64,000 bases of DNA, taken from Pirellulales bacterium (lineage in GTDB: Bacteria > Planctomycetota > Planctomycetia > Pirellulales > JANQPP01). The stretch lies in assembly GCA_028289405.1 (NCBI GenBank), contig JANQPP010000081.1:18006-82005 (forward strand), given 5' to 3'. This document shows positions 29,001 to 37,364 of this stretch, piece after piece; the stretch's first letter is position 1; each line of letters starts with the position of its first letter. A model generated the notes under the pieces. That model was not told the origin of the DNA, did not search any database, and was given only the letters and a program-made list of their open reading frames with translations. A program made the translations under genes and the position numbers.

Positions 29001-29776
29001 CGTGGGCGGCCATCGCCGAGATCAATCACGCCAAAATACTTTTCGTAGGCGGCATCGATCTGGGGGCCATCGGACGTCATCCGCACGGGGAGCGGCTGCG
29101 GCGCGCCTTGCGGGTGATAATAGCGGTAGGTCAGCAAGTACAAGTCGAGATCGCCGTCGCGATCGTAGTCGCAAAATGCTGGCCACAAACTGGCATCCAC
29201 GAGATCGAGATGCCACTCGGCGCTGACCTCCTCGAATTGCGCCCGACCGTCGTTGAGGTACAACCGGTTGGGGGAATCGTAGTTGCAGATAAATAGGTCG
29301 AGGTCGGCATCGTTATCAATGTCCACCATCGCCACGCCCGTTCCCCAGGCATCGCCGCCGCCGATCGTGTCCCTGGAGGCTTCCGGTTCTTCGAAGCGAA
29401 AGCCGCCATGATTCAGATAGAGGCGGTTGCGCTCTGGGCCACTGACGAAAAACAGATCCGGAAGATCATCGCCGTTCAAATCGCCCACCGCCACGCCGCC
29501 GCAGAAAAACCCGGAATGGTATAGGTAGCGGCGAGGATGGTTTTCCTCCAACGGGGCCGTGAAATCGATCCCAGTGTTAGCCGCTGACCGTTTTTCGAAA
29601 CGCATGGCCGCCGACTTCGGGCGTTCCACGAGGGCTTCACGGACAAGGTTCGTCGAAGTCTCATTGCGCGGATTGGACGGCGGGGCTTCGGTCTCTCCCC
29701 GGCAGGACCAGATCGATAGGCCTAGGACAGTGAAAATTAGGAAACGCGGCCGTCGGGTGGTGATGGATTGGAGCAT
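26045..29776 (-). CDS. FG-GAP/VCBS and ASPIC/UnbV repeat lipoprotein (CRTAC1-like)
   Basis: A 1243-residue protein. The N-terminus has a lipoprotein signal (FLIFTVLGLSIWSC, lipobox Cys near residue 25). It has many FG-GAP/VCBS blades with calcium-binding DxDxDGxxD-like loops (VGDLNGDDLPDLFFVS, VDIDNDADLDLFICN, DFDGDGDLDLFVGG, DMNQDGWPDVLIGQ). An ASPIC/UnbV domain lies mid-protein (RHGWGARVTVDTG, YDEPLVHFGLASADRIE) and a second at the C-terminus (AIGAKVRVYISG, TWPDGERTEH). The FG-GAP plus ASPIC unit is thus duplicated in one chain, explaining the length. Such proteins are surface-anchored and often adjoin polysaccharide-utilisation genes. ATG 29776 was chosen since it starts the lipoprotein signal. 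The function is unknown. Confidence 0.88.
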   Translation of the reverse strand: MLQSITTRRPRFLIFTVLGLSIWSCRGETEAPPSNPRNETSTNLVREALVERPKSAAMRFEKRSAANTGIDFTAPLEENHPRRYLYHSGFFCGGVAVGDLNGDDLPDLFFVSGPERNRLYLNHGGFRFEEPEASRDTIGGGDAWGTGVAMVDIDNDADLDLFICNYDSPNRLYLNDGRAQFEEVSAEWHLDLVDASLWPAFCDYDRDGDLDLYLLTYRYYHPQGAPQPLPVRMTSDGPQIDAAYEKYFGVIDLGDGRPRVRPVGRADYLFRNDGRQGFTNVTAEAGISGKGFGLSATWWDHDLDGWPDLYVANDLKDGDHFYHNNGDGTFTDIIAESMPHTTWFSMGADSGDLNNDGLPDLLVADMSATTHFMQKTTMGAMGASQAEMERMRPHQYMRNGLFVNSGTDRFLEAAYLAGLADTDWTWAVKLADVDNDGWVDAFFTNGMTRSFNDSDQAASPRDLLTMTEWDAYAHTSRRLEQNLAFRNRGDLRFEDVSQSWEWDHTGISGPCAWGDLDRDGDLDCVVVNIEEPVSIYENLENQHHRVLFRLVGTESNRHGWGARVTVDTGTQQLQRFLMPGNGFLSYDEPLVHFGLASADRIERATIDWPSGHRQVLTDLPANQIYTVVESPSEATQENQELLASANPWFRESDKLPKILHVEQPYDDFAREPLLPNRMSQLGPGIACADVDLDGDIDFFLGGAAGQPGGLWLNDGHGKFQVSSTSPWAPDRGAEDMGVLFFEADGDGDPDLYVVSGSVECEPGAEILQDRLYLNDGHGNFVRAEDALPEMRDSGSGVSAADFDGDGDLDLFVGGRVVPGQYPLPARSHLLRNENGAFVDVTEEMVPGLADSGLVTSGLWSDVNGDARPDLLVTHEWGPVKLFINHDGRLEEQTEEAGLASFTGWWNSIAGRDLDADGDLDFVVGNFGLNTKYHASQEHPALIYHGDFDGGGKRQIIEAEFEADILYPIRGRSCSSRAMPFLADKFPTYRSFAVAPLESLYTEHRLQDADRFAATTLESGCLINDGEGHFEFRPLPRLVQIAPSFGVGLTELDGDGWPDLLVAQNFFSPQWETGRMAGGLSLALRGGASGKFTVVETRDSGIRLAGDPKGLALADMNQDGWPDVLIGQNDNRLLLWERQVPHEAENLLRLRLQGPPANPTAIGAKVRVYISGMPTQCAEVSAGGGYLSQSTADLFFGQGTEAGTIRLEITWPDGERTEHTANAPVTTPLVIAADAAHSASASGS

Positions 29777-30420
29777 GGCAAATGGGGGGCGTATTGATTG
29801 CCGGAAGCACAAATTTTTTCTTGGCATCATGCAGTGCATTATCAAAGCCCGGAGCGGAGAATCCAAGGCATGGGCGAGCAAATGAGAAATTCGCACGGAA
29901 AAGCAAAGCGGCTGGCCGCATCGCCGGGGTTGCACTAAGCCATGAAGAGACGAGCGGTGGGAGGGATGCATGCAGCGCAACAAAAAAGCCGCTGCCTGCC
30001 CTTTTCAGGACAAACCGCGGCGAAAGCAATCCAAACTGACAACCTCTTGCGACGGCGGAGTCGCTGCGAGAAGGGCGGAAATCGGACCAGGCTATGCCTA
30101 GTCGTGCGAGGATTTCGGCCCACGCTAATGGTTAGGCACCCCCGACGGAATGGAGGTCGTCAGGTTTGGATCGATTGCTCCTAGTATGCGTTGTATTGGG
30201 TATGCGTTGTATTGGGTATGCGTTGTATTGGGTATGCGTTGTGTTGGTTGATTAACTATCGGAACGCGAAACGCTGGACTTGACGGCAACTTTGCCGGTC
30301 CGCCTCTCGATTTCGTTCGCGTTCGGCATTCCGACGCATCAACTTCAATCTTAGCCTCAAAATTTTCGCGGGGAAGAACTGGATGGCCAGATTTTCTGGA
30401 CTGCTTTCTGCTGGCCGCGG
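29777..30420. other. Gene-free region of 644 bases with tandem repeat
   Basis: Between the DUF1080 stop codon and the FG-GAP lipoprotein start, both on the minus strand, I found no gene. The frame of the lipoprotein continues open upstream to 29983 but without signal sequence or motif. The clear feature is the 16-base tandem repeat at 30184-30247. Confidence 0.5.
30184..30247 (+). repeat. 16-bp tandem repeat, four units
   Basis: The unit GTATGCGTTGTATTGG occurs four times head to tail. The first three units are identical and the fourth has one A-to-G change. No spacers, so not a CRISPR array. It lies about 410-470 bases upstream of the lipoprotein gene. Near-identity suggests recent slippage amplification. 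Confidence 0.95.
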
Positions 30421-31467
30421 CTACTCCGCACGATCGTGTGGCATGACCCAAATATTCCGATACGTGACCGGATTGCCATGCCCCTGCAGGTACAGTGGAG
30501 CTTTTTCGGGGCCTTCGGGCAAGCGGCCCGGCGTGCCATGTGGCAATTCCAGGTCGTCGTGAATCACCGTGCCGTTATGTTTGATCGTAATGCGGGCATT
30601 CCGCGTCTTCTCCCCTTTGGCGTCATATCGCGCGGCGGTGAATTCGATGTCATACGTCTGCCAGGACAAAGGGGGCAAACACATGTTCACCTTGGGAGCC
30701 TGAATCTGATAAATGCCGCCACATTCGTTGTCCAGCCCTTTCAGGCCAAAGGAATCGAGAACCTGGCATTCGTAGCGACTTTGTAGATAGACGCCGCTGT
30801 TCCCGCGTGCCTGGCCTCGCGCGAACGGCTTGAACGGCGTGCGGAATTCCACGTGCAGCGCATGGTCCCCGAAGGCCATCTTGCTCGCCGTGCCGGCCAG
30901 CAGCAGCCCCTCCTCGGTCATTTCGCCCTCCTCGAAATGATTCGCGCTGGAGCCGTCGAACAAAACAATGGCACCCTCCGGCGGTTTGGCTCCCAGAGTG
31001 GGGCTCTTGCGTTCGATTTTCTTCAAGGTTCCACGAACTTCGCCGTCATCGAGAGCGAGGAGTTTTCCCTCCTCGTACCGCGCGCCTTCCTCGTCATCCT
31101 CTGTGATGAAGACCACCACGTTCTTTGCGAGTTTTCCCTGCGCGTGGATCTTTTTTCGATCGGACGTCCAACCGGCTCCCGGCAAGCCACCTTGGTACCC
31201 GGTCAGTTGAAATTCACCGTCACCGAGCGCCACGATTTGAGCGCCCCATTTATGCGTCTCTTCTCCGGCTGGAATCTCGCCCACGTATTCGCCTTGTATG
31301 GCGAAATCGGGACCCGCTTTGGCAGGATCCAAGAAAATGACTTCTTCCTTTTCTTCTTCCGCCGCAATGCCCACGGTGGACAAGGCCAGGAAACAAGAAA
31401 AGGCCATCAGCGGCGTGCCGAGGCGCCGCGACGAAGGTATATGGAGAAACGGATTGGAGAATCGCAT
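30421..31467 (-). CDS. Exported DUF1080 protein (3-keto-disaccharide hydrolase-like)
   Basis: The 348-residue protein starts with a signal peptide (LMAFSCFLALSTVGIAAEEE). Residues 30-160 are a poorly known N-terminal part (WGAQIVALGDGEFQLTGYQG). From about 165 a DUF1080 concanavalin-like domain follows: GAIVLFDGSSANHFEEGEMT, LHVEFRTPF, GNSGVYLQSRYECQVLDSFG, WQTYDIEFTAARYDAKGEK and a closing LYLQGHGNPVTYRNIWVMP. DUF1080 domains are linked to 3-keto-glycoside hydrolysis and are strongly expanded in planctomycetes. ATG 31467 is preceded by AAGGAA at good spacing. A second, shorter DUF1080 gene lies at 36541. Export to the periplasm is predicted; the substrate is not. Confidence 0.88.
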   Translation of the reverse strand: MRFSNPFLHIPSSRRLGTPLMAFSCFLALSTVGIAAEEEKEEVIFLDPAKAGPDFAIQGEYVGEIPAGEETHKWGAQIVALGDGEFQLTGYQGGLPGAGWTSDRKKIHAQGKLAKNVVVFITEDDEEGARYEEGKLLALDDGEVRGTLKKIERKSPTLGAKPPEGAIVLFDGSSANHFEEGEMTEEGLLLAGTASKMAFGDHALHVEFRTPFKPFARGQARGNSGVYLQSRYECQVLDSFGLKGLDNECGGIYQIQAPKVNMCLPPLSWQTYDIEFTAARYDAKGEKTRNARITIKHNGTVIHDDLELPHGTPGRLPEGPEKAPLYLQGHGNPVTYRNIWVMPHDRAE

Positions 31468-31632
31468 GATGTTTCCTTCTTTGTCCCGAGTTGCGAGGGT
31501 ATGTCCGATTGCTGAATAGCGGGCACATTGTCGCGTTTCACGTAGGCGGAGGCAAGCAATTTCCCGCCGCCAGAAAGCCAGTTAAGATACACGCATTTTG
31601 GGAAACAGGACTGCTGGCTCAAGGAGCAAATC

Positions 31633-32886
31633 ATGGCGGCGACCTACAGCGACTTTGCCCGATCGATCAAAACGGAGACCGCGTTCGACGTGCTGGCGGT
31701 TGCCAAGGAATTGAAGGCCCAAGGAAAGAACGTGTACGAATTGGAAATCGGGGACAGCCCCTTTCCCTCCACGACCGCCGCCGTCGAGGCGGGAATTCGC
31801 TCGGTGAATGCAGGGAACCATCGCTATTGCGCTTCGGCCGGCTTGCCCGATTTCCGTACCGCCGCCGCCGAATTCGTGCAGCGTGAATACGGAATCTCGG
31901 TCGGCCCCGAGCACATCGTAGTGGGGGCCGGAGCGAAGCCCTTCGAGCTTTTCTTTTGTGAAGTGTTTCTGAATCCGGGGGACGGAGTGCTCGTCTTCAG
32001 CCCCTATTTTCCTACGTACGTTCCGAACATTGCCCGCCGGGGCGCCAGAATCCGCTTTTCCGATTTGAAGCAGGAACGCGAGTTCCGGCCCAACCTGGAA
32101 GACGTGGAACACTTTCTCGACGAGGATCCGCGTCCCAAGGCCATTTTCCTCAACAGCCCGCACAATCCCACGGGAGGCGTGGCCTTGCCGGAGGATTTGC
32201 GGGGCCTGGCCGACCTGGTGCGTGGCCGGAATGTGGCCATCTTCAGCGATGAGCCGTATGACCAGATGGTCTGGCGGGGTGAGCACCACTCCATTTTGTC
32301 GGAGGAGGGCATGCTCGATCAGGCAGTGGCGGCCTACACCTTCAGTAAATCGTACAGCATGAGCGGCTGGCGGCTGGGGTTCGCGGTGAGCAGCCCCGCC
32401 ACGGCCAAGCTGATTGGCATGCTGATCAACACGGCACTCTCCTGCACGCCCCCTTTCGTGCAACACGCGGGGATCGCGGCCCTTCAAGAGGATGCACAGG
32501 AGCGGGACCAGCGGATGGCCGTTTTCCGCGACAATGTACGATTGTTGGTCGAGGGATTAAACACCGTGGAAGGCATCCATTGCCTCGAGCCGGGCGGAAC
32601 GTTTTATGTCTTTCCTTCGGTGGCTCCCATTTGCCAAGCTCACGGCATCACTTCGCATGGGCTGGCCATGTACTTGCTAGAAGGTGCCGACGAACAGACC
32701 GGAATCGCCTGCCTGGGAGGCGAATGCTTCGGCGAGGCGGGGCACGGTTTCGTACGTTTCAGTTGTGCCGAACCGGCGGAACGTCTCCAGGCAGCCATGG
32801 AGTTTTTGCCCGACGCGCTCTCCCGAAAGGAGCGTATCGCGGCCTACCTGGAACAGCATCCGGAATACCGGCTCTCTACGTCGTAG
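31633..32886 (+). CDS. PLP-dependent class I/II aminotransferase
   Basis: The 417-residue enzyme is a fold-type I aminotransferase. Visible landmarks are the substrate arm YELEIGDSPFPS, VVGAGAKPFELFF, FSPYFPTY, the Asn of LNSPHNPTGG, SDEPYDQMVW, the PLP lysine in FSKSYSMSGWRLGF, and the C-terminal Arg in GHGFVRFSCAEP. The family includes aspartate and aromatic aminotransferases; the exact substrate cannot be assigned. AAGGAG lies six bases before ATG 31633. It stands between two secretion-related genes with no obvious metabolic partner. The C-terminus ends with an extra helix (RKERIAAYLEQHPEYRLST). Confidence 0.93.
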   Translation: MAATYSDFARSIKTETAFDVLAVAKELKAQGKNVYELEIGDSPFPSTTAAVEAGIRSVNAGNHRYCASAGLPDFRTAAAEFVQREYGISVGPEHIVVGAGAKPFELFFCEVFLNPGDGVLVFSPYFPTYVPNIARRGARIRFSDLKQEREFRPNLEDVEHFLDEDPRPKAIFLNSPHNPTGGVALPEDLRGLADLVRGRNVAIFSDEPYDQMVWRGEHHSILSEEGMLDQAVAAYTFSKSYSMSGWRLGFAVSSPATAKLIGMLINTALSCTPPFVQHAGIAALQEDAQERDQRMAVFRDNVRLLVEGLNTVEGIHCLEPGGTFYVFPSVAPICQAHGITSHGLAMYLLEGADEQTGIACLGGECFGEAGHGFVRFSCAEPAERLQAAMEFLPDALSRKERIAAYLEQHPEYRLSTS

Positions 32887-33242
32887 CCAATTTTTCCGCT
32901 GGAAGCCTGGCTAGTGAAAGGCAACGTCGCTGCAACATCGGGGCTCCCACGCGCGACGGCAAGACTCTCAAACGCAATTTGCCTCCACGGAGCTTGGTCG
33001 GTTTTTTCCAGGAGGTGACTGGGATGCCGGAAAGAAGATTTTGCAATTTTTTGCGGGAACCACTATGTTAATGAGGTGTTCATTCGATGATGAGTTAATT
33101 CGTCTCGCTTATCTTTTCCGGCGTTTCGCATTGCTGGAAGCGAAGTTGCGGAACACTTGGTGATCATGTTCATCAAGTCCCGATAGGCTGGGAGCCTTTT
33201 CGTACGCATTCCGTCTATTCAGCTAATCAGGGAGAGGAAATC
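32887..33242. other. Intergenic region, 356 bases, upstream of prepilin-like gene
   Basis: No gene seen. It holds the candidate promoter at 33041-33069 and a small hairpin GGCT-GGG-AGCC followed by TTTT (about 33187-33201) in the predicted 5' leader. The hairpin is too weak to call a terminator. Confidence 0.45.
33041..33069 (+). promoter_or_regulatory. Candidate sigma-70 promoter of the DUF1559 gene
   Basis: A -35-like TTGCAA (33041-33046), a spacer of 17 bases and a -10-like TATGTT (33064-33069) lie in an AT-rich patch. The predicted leader is about 165 bases. Planctomycete promoter consensus is poorly known, so this is tentative. Confidence 0.35.
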
Positions 33243-34220
33243 ATGTCTGTGAAGGCCAAGAAAGGTTTTACGCTGGTCGAGCTTTTGGTCGTGATCGCGA
33301 TCATCGGCATTTTGGTGGCCTTGCTGCTGCCGGCGGTGCAATCTGCCCGAGAGTCCGCCCGACGGATGGCCTGCGTGAACAACCTCAAGCAGATCGGTAT
33401 CGCGCTGCACATGTATCATGACTCGCATGATACGTTCCCCGCCGGCGGGATTACCGAGGGGAATTGCTGCGGCACGCCCAGCGGCATCACCTGGACCATT
33501 TCGATTCTCCCCTTCCTCGAACAGCAGGCTCTCTTCGAACAATACGATTCCAATTCATTCAACGAGGATCCGGTCAATGCCGTCGTGCGTGAGACCTTTC
33601 TGCCTATTTATGCCTGCCCTTCCGAGGAAAACGTGGACCTCTTGGAGCAGCCGGACAGTGGGCCCGGCAGTGGGCTGTTCTACCGCCGTGGTTCTTATCG
33701 CGCCGTCTCCGGACGGAGCGACGGGTCCGGCTGGTGGGACAATAATCAGGCCATTGACGCCGGCCTCAGTATCACGTGGCGGGGACCACTGCATTCGGTC
33801 GGTACGCATGGCATGAGCTGGGAACGGGAATCGGACATCACCGATGGCCTTTCGAATACGATGATGGTCGGCGAGATGACCTCCGTGGATAATGGCCAAG
33901 GTTCTACCGCCTCGCGGCGGCGTACTTTCTGGGCTTACACCTACACATCTTACAATCAGTCGACCGTCGTGCCGCAGTCCCGTACGTTTATCGTGGACTA
34001 CGAACGCTGCGTCGCAATCGGCGGGCTCGGCGGCAGCAACCCTTGCAAACGGGGTTGGGGAAGCAGCCACCCGAACGGGATCAATTTCCTCTTCTGCGAC
34101 AGTTCGGTCCGTTTCGTGCGGCCTCTGGCCGACATGCTCCTTTTCGCGGCTCAAGCCACGATCGAAGGAGGAGCCGCGGAGTTTCAGGAGCGGTTCGCGA
34201 CGAACGTCGTCCAGCCCTAG
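33243..34220 (+). CDS. DUF1559 protein with type IV prepilin-like N-terminus
   Basis: The 325-residue protein starts with a short basic leader and the prepilin peptidase/N-methylation motif (KKGFTLVELLVVIAIIGILV), cleaved before Phe. A DUF1559 body follows: LLPAVQSARESARRMACVNN, LKQIGIALHMYHDSHDTFPA, SGITWTISILPFLEQQALFE, and the C-terminal signature HPNGINFLFCDSSVRFV. This family is present in tens to hundreds of copies in planctomycetes and is thought to form pseudopilin-like surface or trans-envelope fibres. GGGAGAGG just before ATG 33243 is a strong ribosome-binding site. A small lipoprotein gene follows after 67 bases, the common arrangement for this family. Confidence 0.96.
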   Translation: MSVKAKKGFTLVELLVVIAIIGILVALLLPAVQSARESARRMACVNNLKQIGIALHMYHDSHDTFPAGGITEGNCCGTPSGITWTISILPFLEQQALFEQYDSNSFNEDPVNAVVRETFLPIYACPSEENVDLLEQPDSGPGSGLFYRRGSYRAVSGRSDGSGWWDNNQAIDAGLSITWRGPLHSVGTHGMSWERESDITDGLSNTMMVGEMTSVDNGQGSTASRRRTFWAYTYTSYNQSTVVPQSRTFIVDYERCVAIGGLGGSNPCKRGWGSSHPNGINFLFCDSSVRFVRPLADMLLFAAQATIEGGAAEFQERFATNVVQP

Positions 34221-34287
34221 GGAAATCTCTTCCCGCGAAATTGAGGTAGGCGTTTTTCCACGAGAGGTAACGAAAAGGGGGCAGGGA

Positions 34288-34752
34288 ATGGGAAGCCGAA
34301 CCATGCGGGGTTACCAAATTTTGGGCATGGGAATTCTCGCCGCAGCCATCACCGGCTGTGGAGGGTCGGACTTTGAAATCGTGCCAGTTTCGGGAATCGT
34401 CACCTTGGACGGCGAGCCGGTCCCCGATGCGCAATTGACGTTTCAACCGATTGCTGATCCCGATTCGGAAAAGACAGAGGCAGGCTCCGGTTCGTACGGC
34501 ACCACCGACGAAAATGGACGTTACACGCTGAAAACGGTCGTTCCGGATGGGCCTGGCGCGGTCGTGGGCCGGCATAACGTGATGATCAGCACGGCGCAAA
34601 TGCGCTCCCAAAACGACGATGCCGGCTGGCTCACCAAGGACATCATTCCCGCCCACTATCGGGACGGTCAAGCCACGCTCTGGATCGATATTTCCGGCCC
34701 CACCGATCAGGCCAATTTCGAGCTGACTTCCAAGCCGCCCCCTCGCCGTTGA
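34288..34752 (+). CDS. Small lipoprotein with carboxypeptidase-regulatory-like domain
   Basis: The 154-residue protein has a lipoprotein signal (GMGILAAAITGCGGS, lipid-carrying Cys near residue 24). It then has one beta-sandwich domain with the pattern VSGIVTLDGEPVPDAQLTFQ, GTTDENGRYTLKT and GPGAVVGRHNVMIST. This resembles carboxypeptidase regulatory-like/transthyretin-like domains. It follows the DUF1559 gene, the usual planctomycete pairing, so the two may work together at the cell surface. GCAGGGA precedes ATG 34288; a second ATG at 34303 is possible. Function is not known beyond the family. Confidence 0.85.
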   Translation: MGSRTMRGYQILGMGILAAAITGCGGSDFEIVPVSGIVTLDGEPVPDAQLTFQPIADPDSEKTEAGSGSYGTTDENGRYTLKTVVPDGPGAVVGRHNVMISTAQMRSQNDDAGWLTKDIIPAHYRDGQATLWIDISGPTDQANFELTSKPPPRR

Positions 34753-34861
34753 ATAGTGCCCCAGCCTGGATAAGACGTTCTCTGCCTGGCAAGTGGCGGA
34801 CGCTAGGCTCTTTTCGCATGTTCGCGGGGCCGCTCATTATCAAACCCTGTCATGGTCCATC

Positions 34862-36319
34862 ATGCACTCAGGTCATTCGCTTCGCGCGCTCACTTTTTTG
34901 CTGGCGTTCCTTCTGTTCGCCGCCGCGTCAGGATTCGCCCAAGAGGAATCTGCGTCCACGCAGCCAACCAACGTCCTCTTCTTTCTCGTGGACGATCTCG
35001 GCTGGCGGGATTTGGGCTGCTTCGGCAGCACGTTTTACGAGACGCCACATCTGGACGGTTTGGTTGCCAGGGGCATGAAGTTCACCAGCGCCTATGCGGC
35101 TTGCCCTGTCTGCTCGCCGACGCGGGCCAGCATTTTGACCGGTCGCTATCCGGTCCGCTACGGCATTACCGACTACATCAGCCCCAACGGCGGAAACCAG
35201 CCGGAAAAATGGCGCAGAAACACACCGATGCTCCCGGCTCCCTACAATGATCGGCTGCCCCACGAGGAAAGGACGCTGGCGGAAGTGCTTCGCGACTCAG
35301 GCTACGCGACCTTCTTCGCCGGGAAGTGGCACCTTGGACCGGAAGGCTTTTGGCCAGAAGACCAGGGATTCGACATCAACCGCGGCGGCATCGAGCGGGG
35401 CGGCCCCTACGGTGGTGACAAATATTTTTCTCCCTACGGCAATTCTCGCCTGGAAGACGGTCCGCAGGGAGAGCATCTGCCCGACCGGTTGGCCAGCGAA
35501 ACGGTCGAATTCATGGAGGAAAACCGGGATGGTCCGTTTTTGGCTTATCTCTCCTTTTATTCAGTGCATACTCCGCTGATTTCCCGAGAGGATTTGCGTC
35601 AAAAATACGAGGCCAAGCGCCAATCCGTCGATTCGGAGCCAACCTGGGGCCAGGAGCGTAAACGTAAAGTCCGCCTCATGCAGGAGCATGCCGTCTACGC
35701 TGGTATGGTGGAGGCGATGGATCTGGCCGTGGGGAAAGTACTCGATGCGCTGGACCGACTGGGGCTCGCGGAAAACACCGTCGTCTTCCTGATGTCCGAC
35801 AATGGCGGACTCTCGACCTCGGAAGGCCATCCCACCAGCAACCTGCCGCTCCGCGCCGGTAAGGGTTGGATGTACGAAGGAGGAATTCGCGTGCCGATGA
35901 TCGTCCGCTGGCCCGGCGTTACCAAGCCCGGCAGCACTTGTGGCGCGCCGGTACTGAGCACCGATTTTTTTCCCACCATTTTGGAAATTACGGGTCAGAC
36001 CAGCGATTCATCACTTCCAATCGACGGCGAAAGCTTCGTGAGCCTGCTGCGAGGCGAGACGCGGGAACGTGGTCCGATGTTTTGGCATTACCCGCATTAC
36101 GGCAACCAGGGTGGCGCCCCCTCGGGTGGCATCCGCCAGGGCAAATGGAAACTGGTCGAGTGGTACGAAGACGGCGCCACGGAATTGTACGATCTGGAAG
36201 CCGATCTCTCCGAACAGCACGATCTGGCTCAGGCGAACCCTCGAAAGCGGGATGCTTTGCTGCGGCAGCTTCATTCCTGGCAAGAACAAATGAACGCCAA
36301 GATGCCTACCCCACGTTGA
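34862..36319 (+). CDS. Exported sulfatase (alkaline phosphatase superfamily, formylglycine type)
   Basis: The 485-residue protein hydrolyses sulfate esters, probably of polysaccharides. A signal peptide (LTFLLAFLLFAAASGFAQ) precedes the catalytic domain. Metal-binding Asp residues are in FFLVDDLGWRDLG (44-45). The formylglycine-forming Cys84 is in the motif CSPTRASILTGRYP, and GKWHLG, LSFYSVHTP, FLMSDNGG and GGIRVPMIVRWPG follow. The C-terminal part (IRQGKWKLVEWYEDGATELY) is the usual sulfatase subdomain. Activity requires a formylglycine-generating enzyme, which is not in the window. ATG 34862 starts the signal peptide; the frame is open further upstream. A DUF1080 gene follows after about 220 bases on the same strand. 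Confidence 0.96.
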   Translation: MHSGHSLRALTFLLAFLLFAAASGFAQEESASTQPTNVLFFLVDDLGWRDLGCFGSTFYETPHLDGLVARGMKFTSAYAACPVCSPTRASILTGRYPVRYGITDYISPNGGNQPEKWRRNTPMLPAPYNDRLPHEERTLAEVLRDSGYATFFAGKWHLGPEGFWPEDQGFDINRGGIERGGPYGGDKYFSPYGNSRLEDGPQGEHLPDRLASETVEFMEENRDGPFLAYLSFYSVHTPLISREDLRQKYEAKRQSVDSEPTWGQERKRKVRLMQEHAVYAGMVEAMDLAVGKVLDALDRLGLAENTVVFLMSDNGGLSTSEGHPTSNLPLRAGKGWMYEGGIRVPMIVRWPGVTKPGSTCGAPVLSTDFFPTILEITGQTSDSSLPIDGESFVSLLRGETRERGPMFWHYPHYGNQGGAPSGGIRQGKWKLVEWYEDGATELYDLEADLSEQHDLAQANPRKRDALLRQLHSWQEQMNAKMPTPR

Positions 36320-36540
36320 AGGTGGCCGCGCCAGCGGACGTGGCCGGCTCGTCCTATCGCACGGATGTTCAAGTTTGCCGAATCGCTTTTCTGGGCAAAA
36401 TCTTTACAACCGCCCGTCCAGTCGGCAAACTACGGACTGATGATCGTGGAGCTTGTCCGGGGGAATCGCTCCCGGAGACCACGATCGACTCCAGAATCAC
36501 CACGAATTCGTTTGATTTTCCACACAGGAGACCGCCTTCC

Positions 36541-37158
36541 ATGCCGCGATGTTTGAGTCTTTGTGCCGTATTGCTCTGTTTAGGATTCGCCACGCCATTT
36601 GCTGCGGCGGAAGACAAGGAAGAGGGTTGGATCCGGATGTTCGACGGCAAAACCCTGGAAGGCTGGCAGGCTGCCGAACACCCCGAAAACTGGACCGTCG
36701 AAGATGGGGCGATCCGAGCTTCCGGACCGCGCTCGCATCTCTTCTACAAGGATGGAGACTTCACCAACTTCGAATTCAAGGCGGACGTCATGACCACGCC
36801 CGGCAGCAATTCGGGCATCTACATTCATACCCGCTTTCAGGAAGAAGGGTGGCCTGAAATCGGGTACGAAACGCAGGTTAACGTTACCCACACGGACCGG
36901 GTAAAGACCGGCAGCCTCTACAACGTCGTGAAGTTGTACGAAACGCCCGCTAAGGATAATGAATGGTGGACGCAGCATATCACCGTCAAGGACAAGAACG
37001 TGGTAGTGCGGATCAACGGCAAAATCGTGATGGATTTCACCGAACCGGAAGGCGTCACGGGCCCCCGTCGGTTGAGCCATGGCACCTTTGCCTTGCAGGC
37101 GCATGACCCGAAGAGCGTGGTCTACTATAAGAATATTTACGTAAAACCCTTGCCCTAG
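36541..37158 (+). CDS. Exported DUF1080 protein
   Basis: The 205-residue protein has a signal peptide (LSLCAVLLCLGFATPFAAA) and a single DUF1080 domain: WIRMFDGKTLEGWQAAEHPE, WTVEDGAIRASGPRSHLFYK, FEFKADVMTTPGSNSGIYIH, YETQVNVTHTDRVKTGSLYN, VVRINGKIVMDFTEPEG and the closing HDPKSVVYYKNIYVKPLP. It is the minimal form of the family, compared with the longer one at 30421. The reaction is likely hydrolysis of a 3-keto-glycoside, inferred from family work. ACAGGAGA lies about ten bases before ATG 36541. Its position behind a sulfatase suggests a shared role in breakdown of sulfated sugars. Confidence 0.9.
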   Translation: MPRCLSLCAVLLCLGFATPFAAAEDKEEGWIRMFDGKTLEGWQAAEHPENWTVEDGAIRASGPRSHLFYKDGDFTNFEFKADVMTTPGSNSGIYIHTRFQEEGWPEIGYETQVNVTHTDRVKTGSLYNVVKLYETPAKDNEWWTQHITVKDKNVVVRINGKIVMDFTEPEGVTGPRRLSHGTFALQAHDPKSVVYYKNIYVKPLP

Positions 37159-37364
37159 GTGGGATGCGCTGCACGTGCAGACTCGTCGTGTGAAGCGGGG
37201 AGGAAAACGTGCCAGGGTTTTTTCTAAATATCGGAAGATAGGCCCAGCCAGATTTCGGTAGGGCTTGTGTTATAATCAAGATTTACGATGGGAAACGGTG
37301 GGCTGGCTCAACCGGACCGCCGTCTTCTCCTCAGCCGAAGCCGATCGTCCCGGAGGCGGGCCTC

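Noticed and set aside
30184..30247. CRISPR-like array
   Set aside because: Units are directly adjacent without spacers and only 16 bases long; no cas genes.
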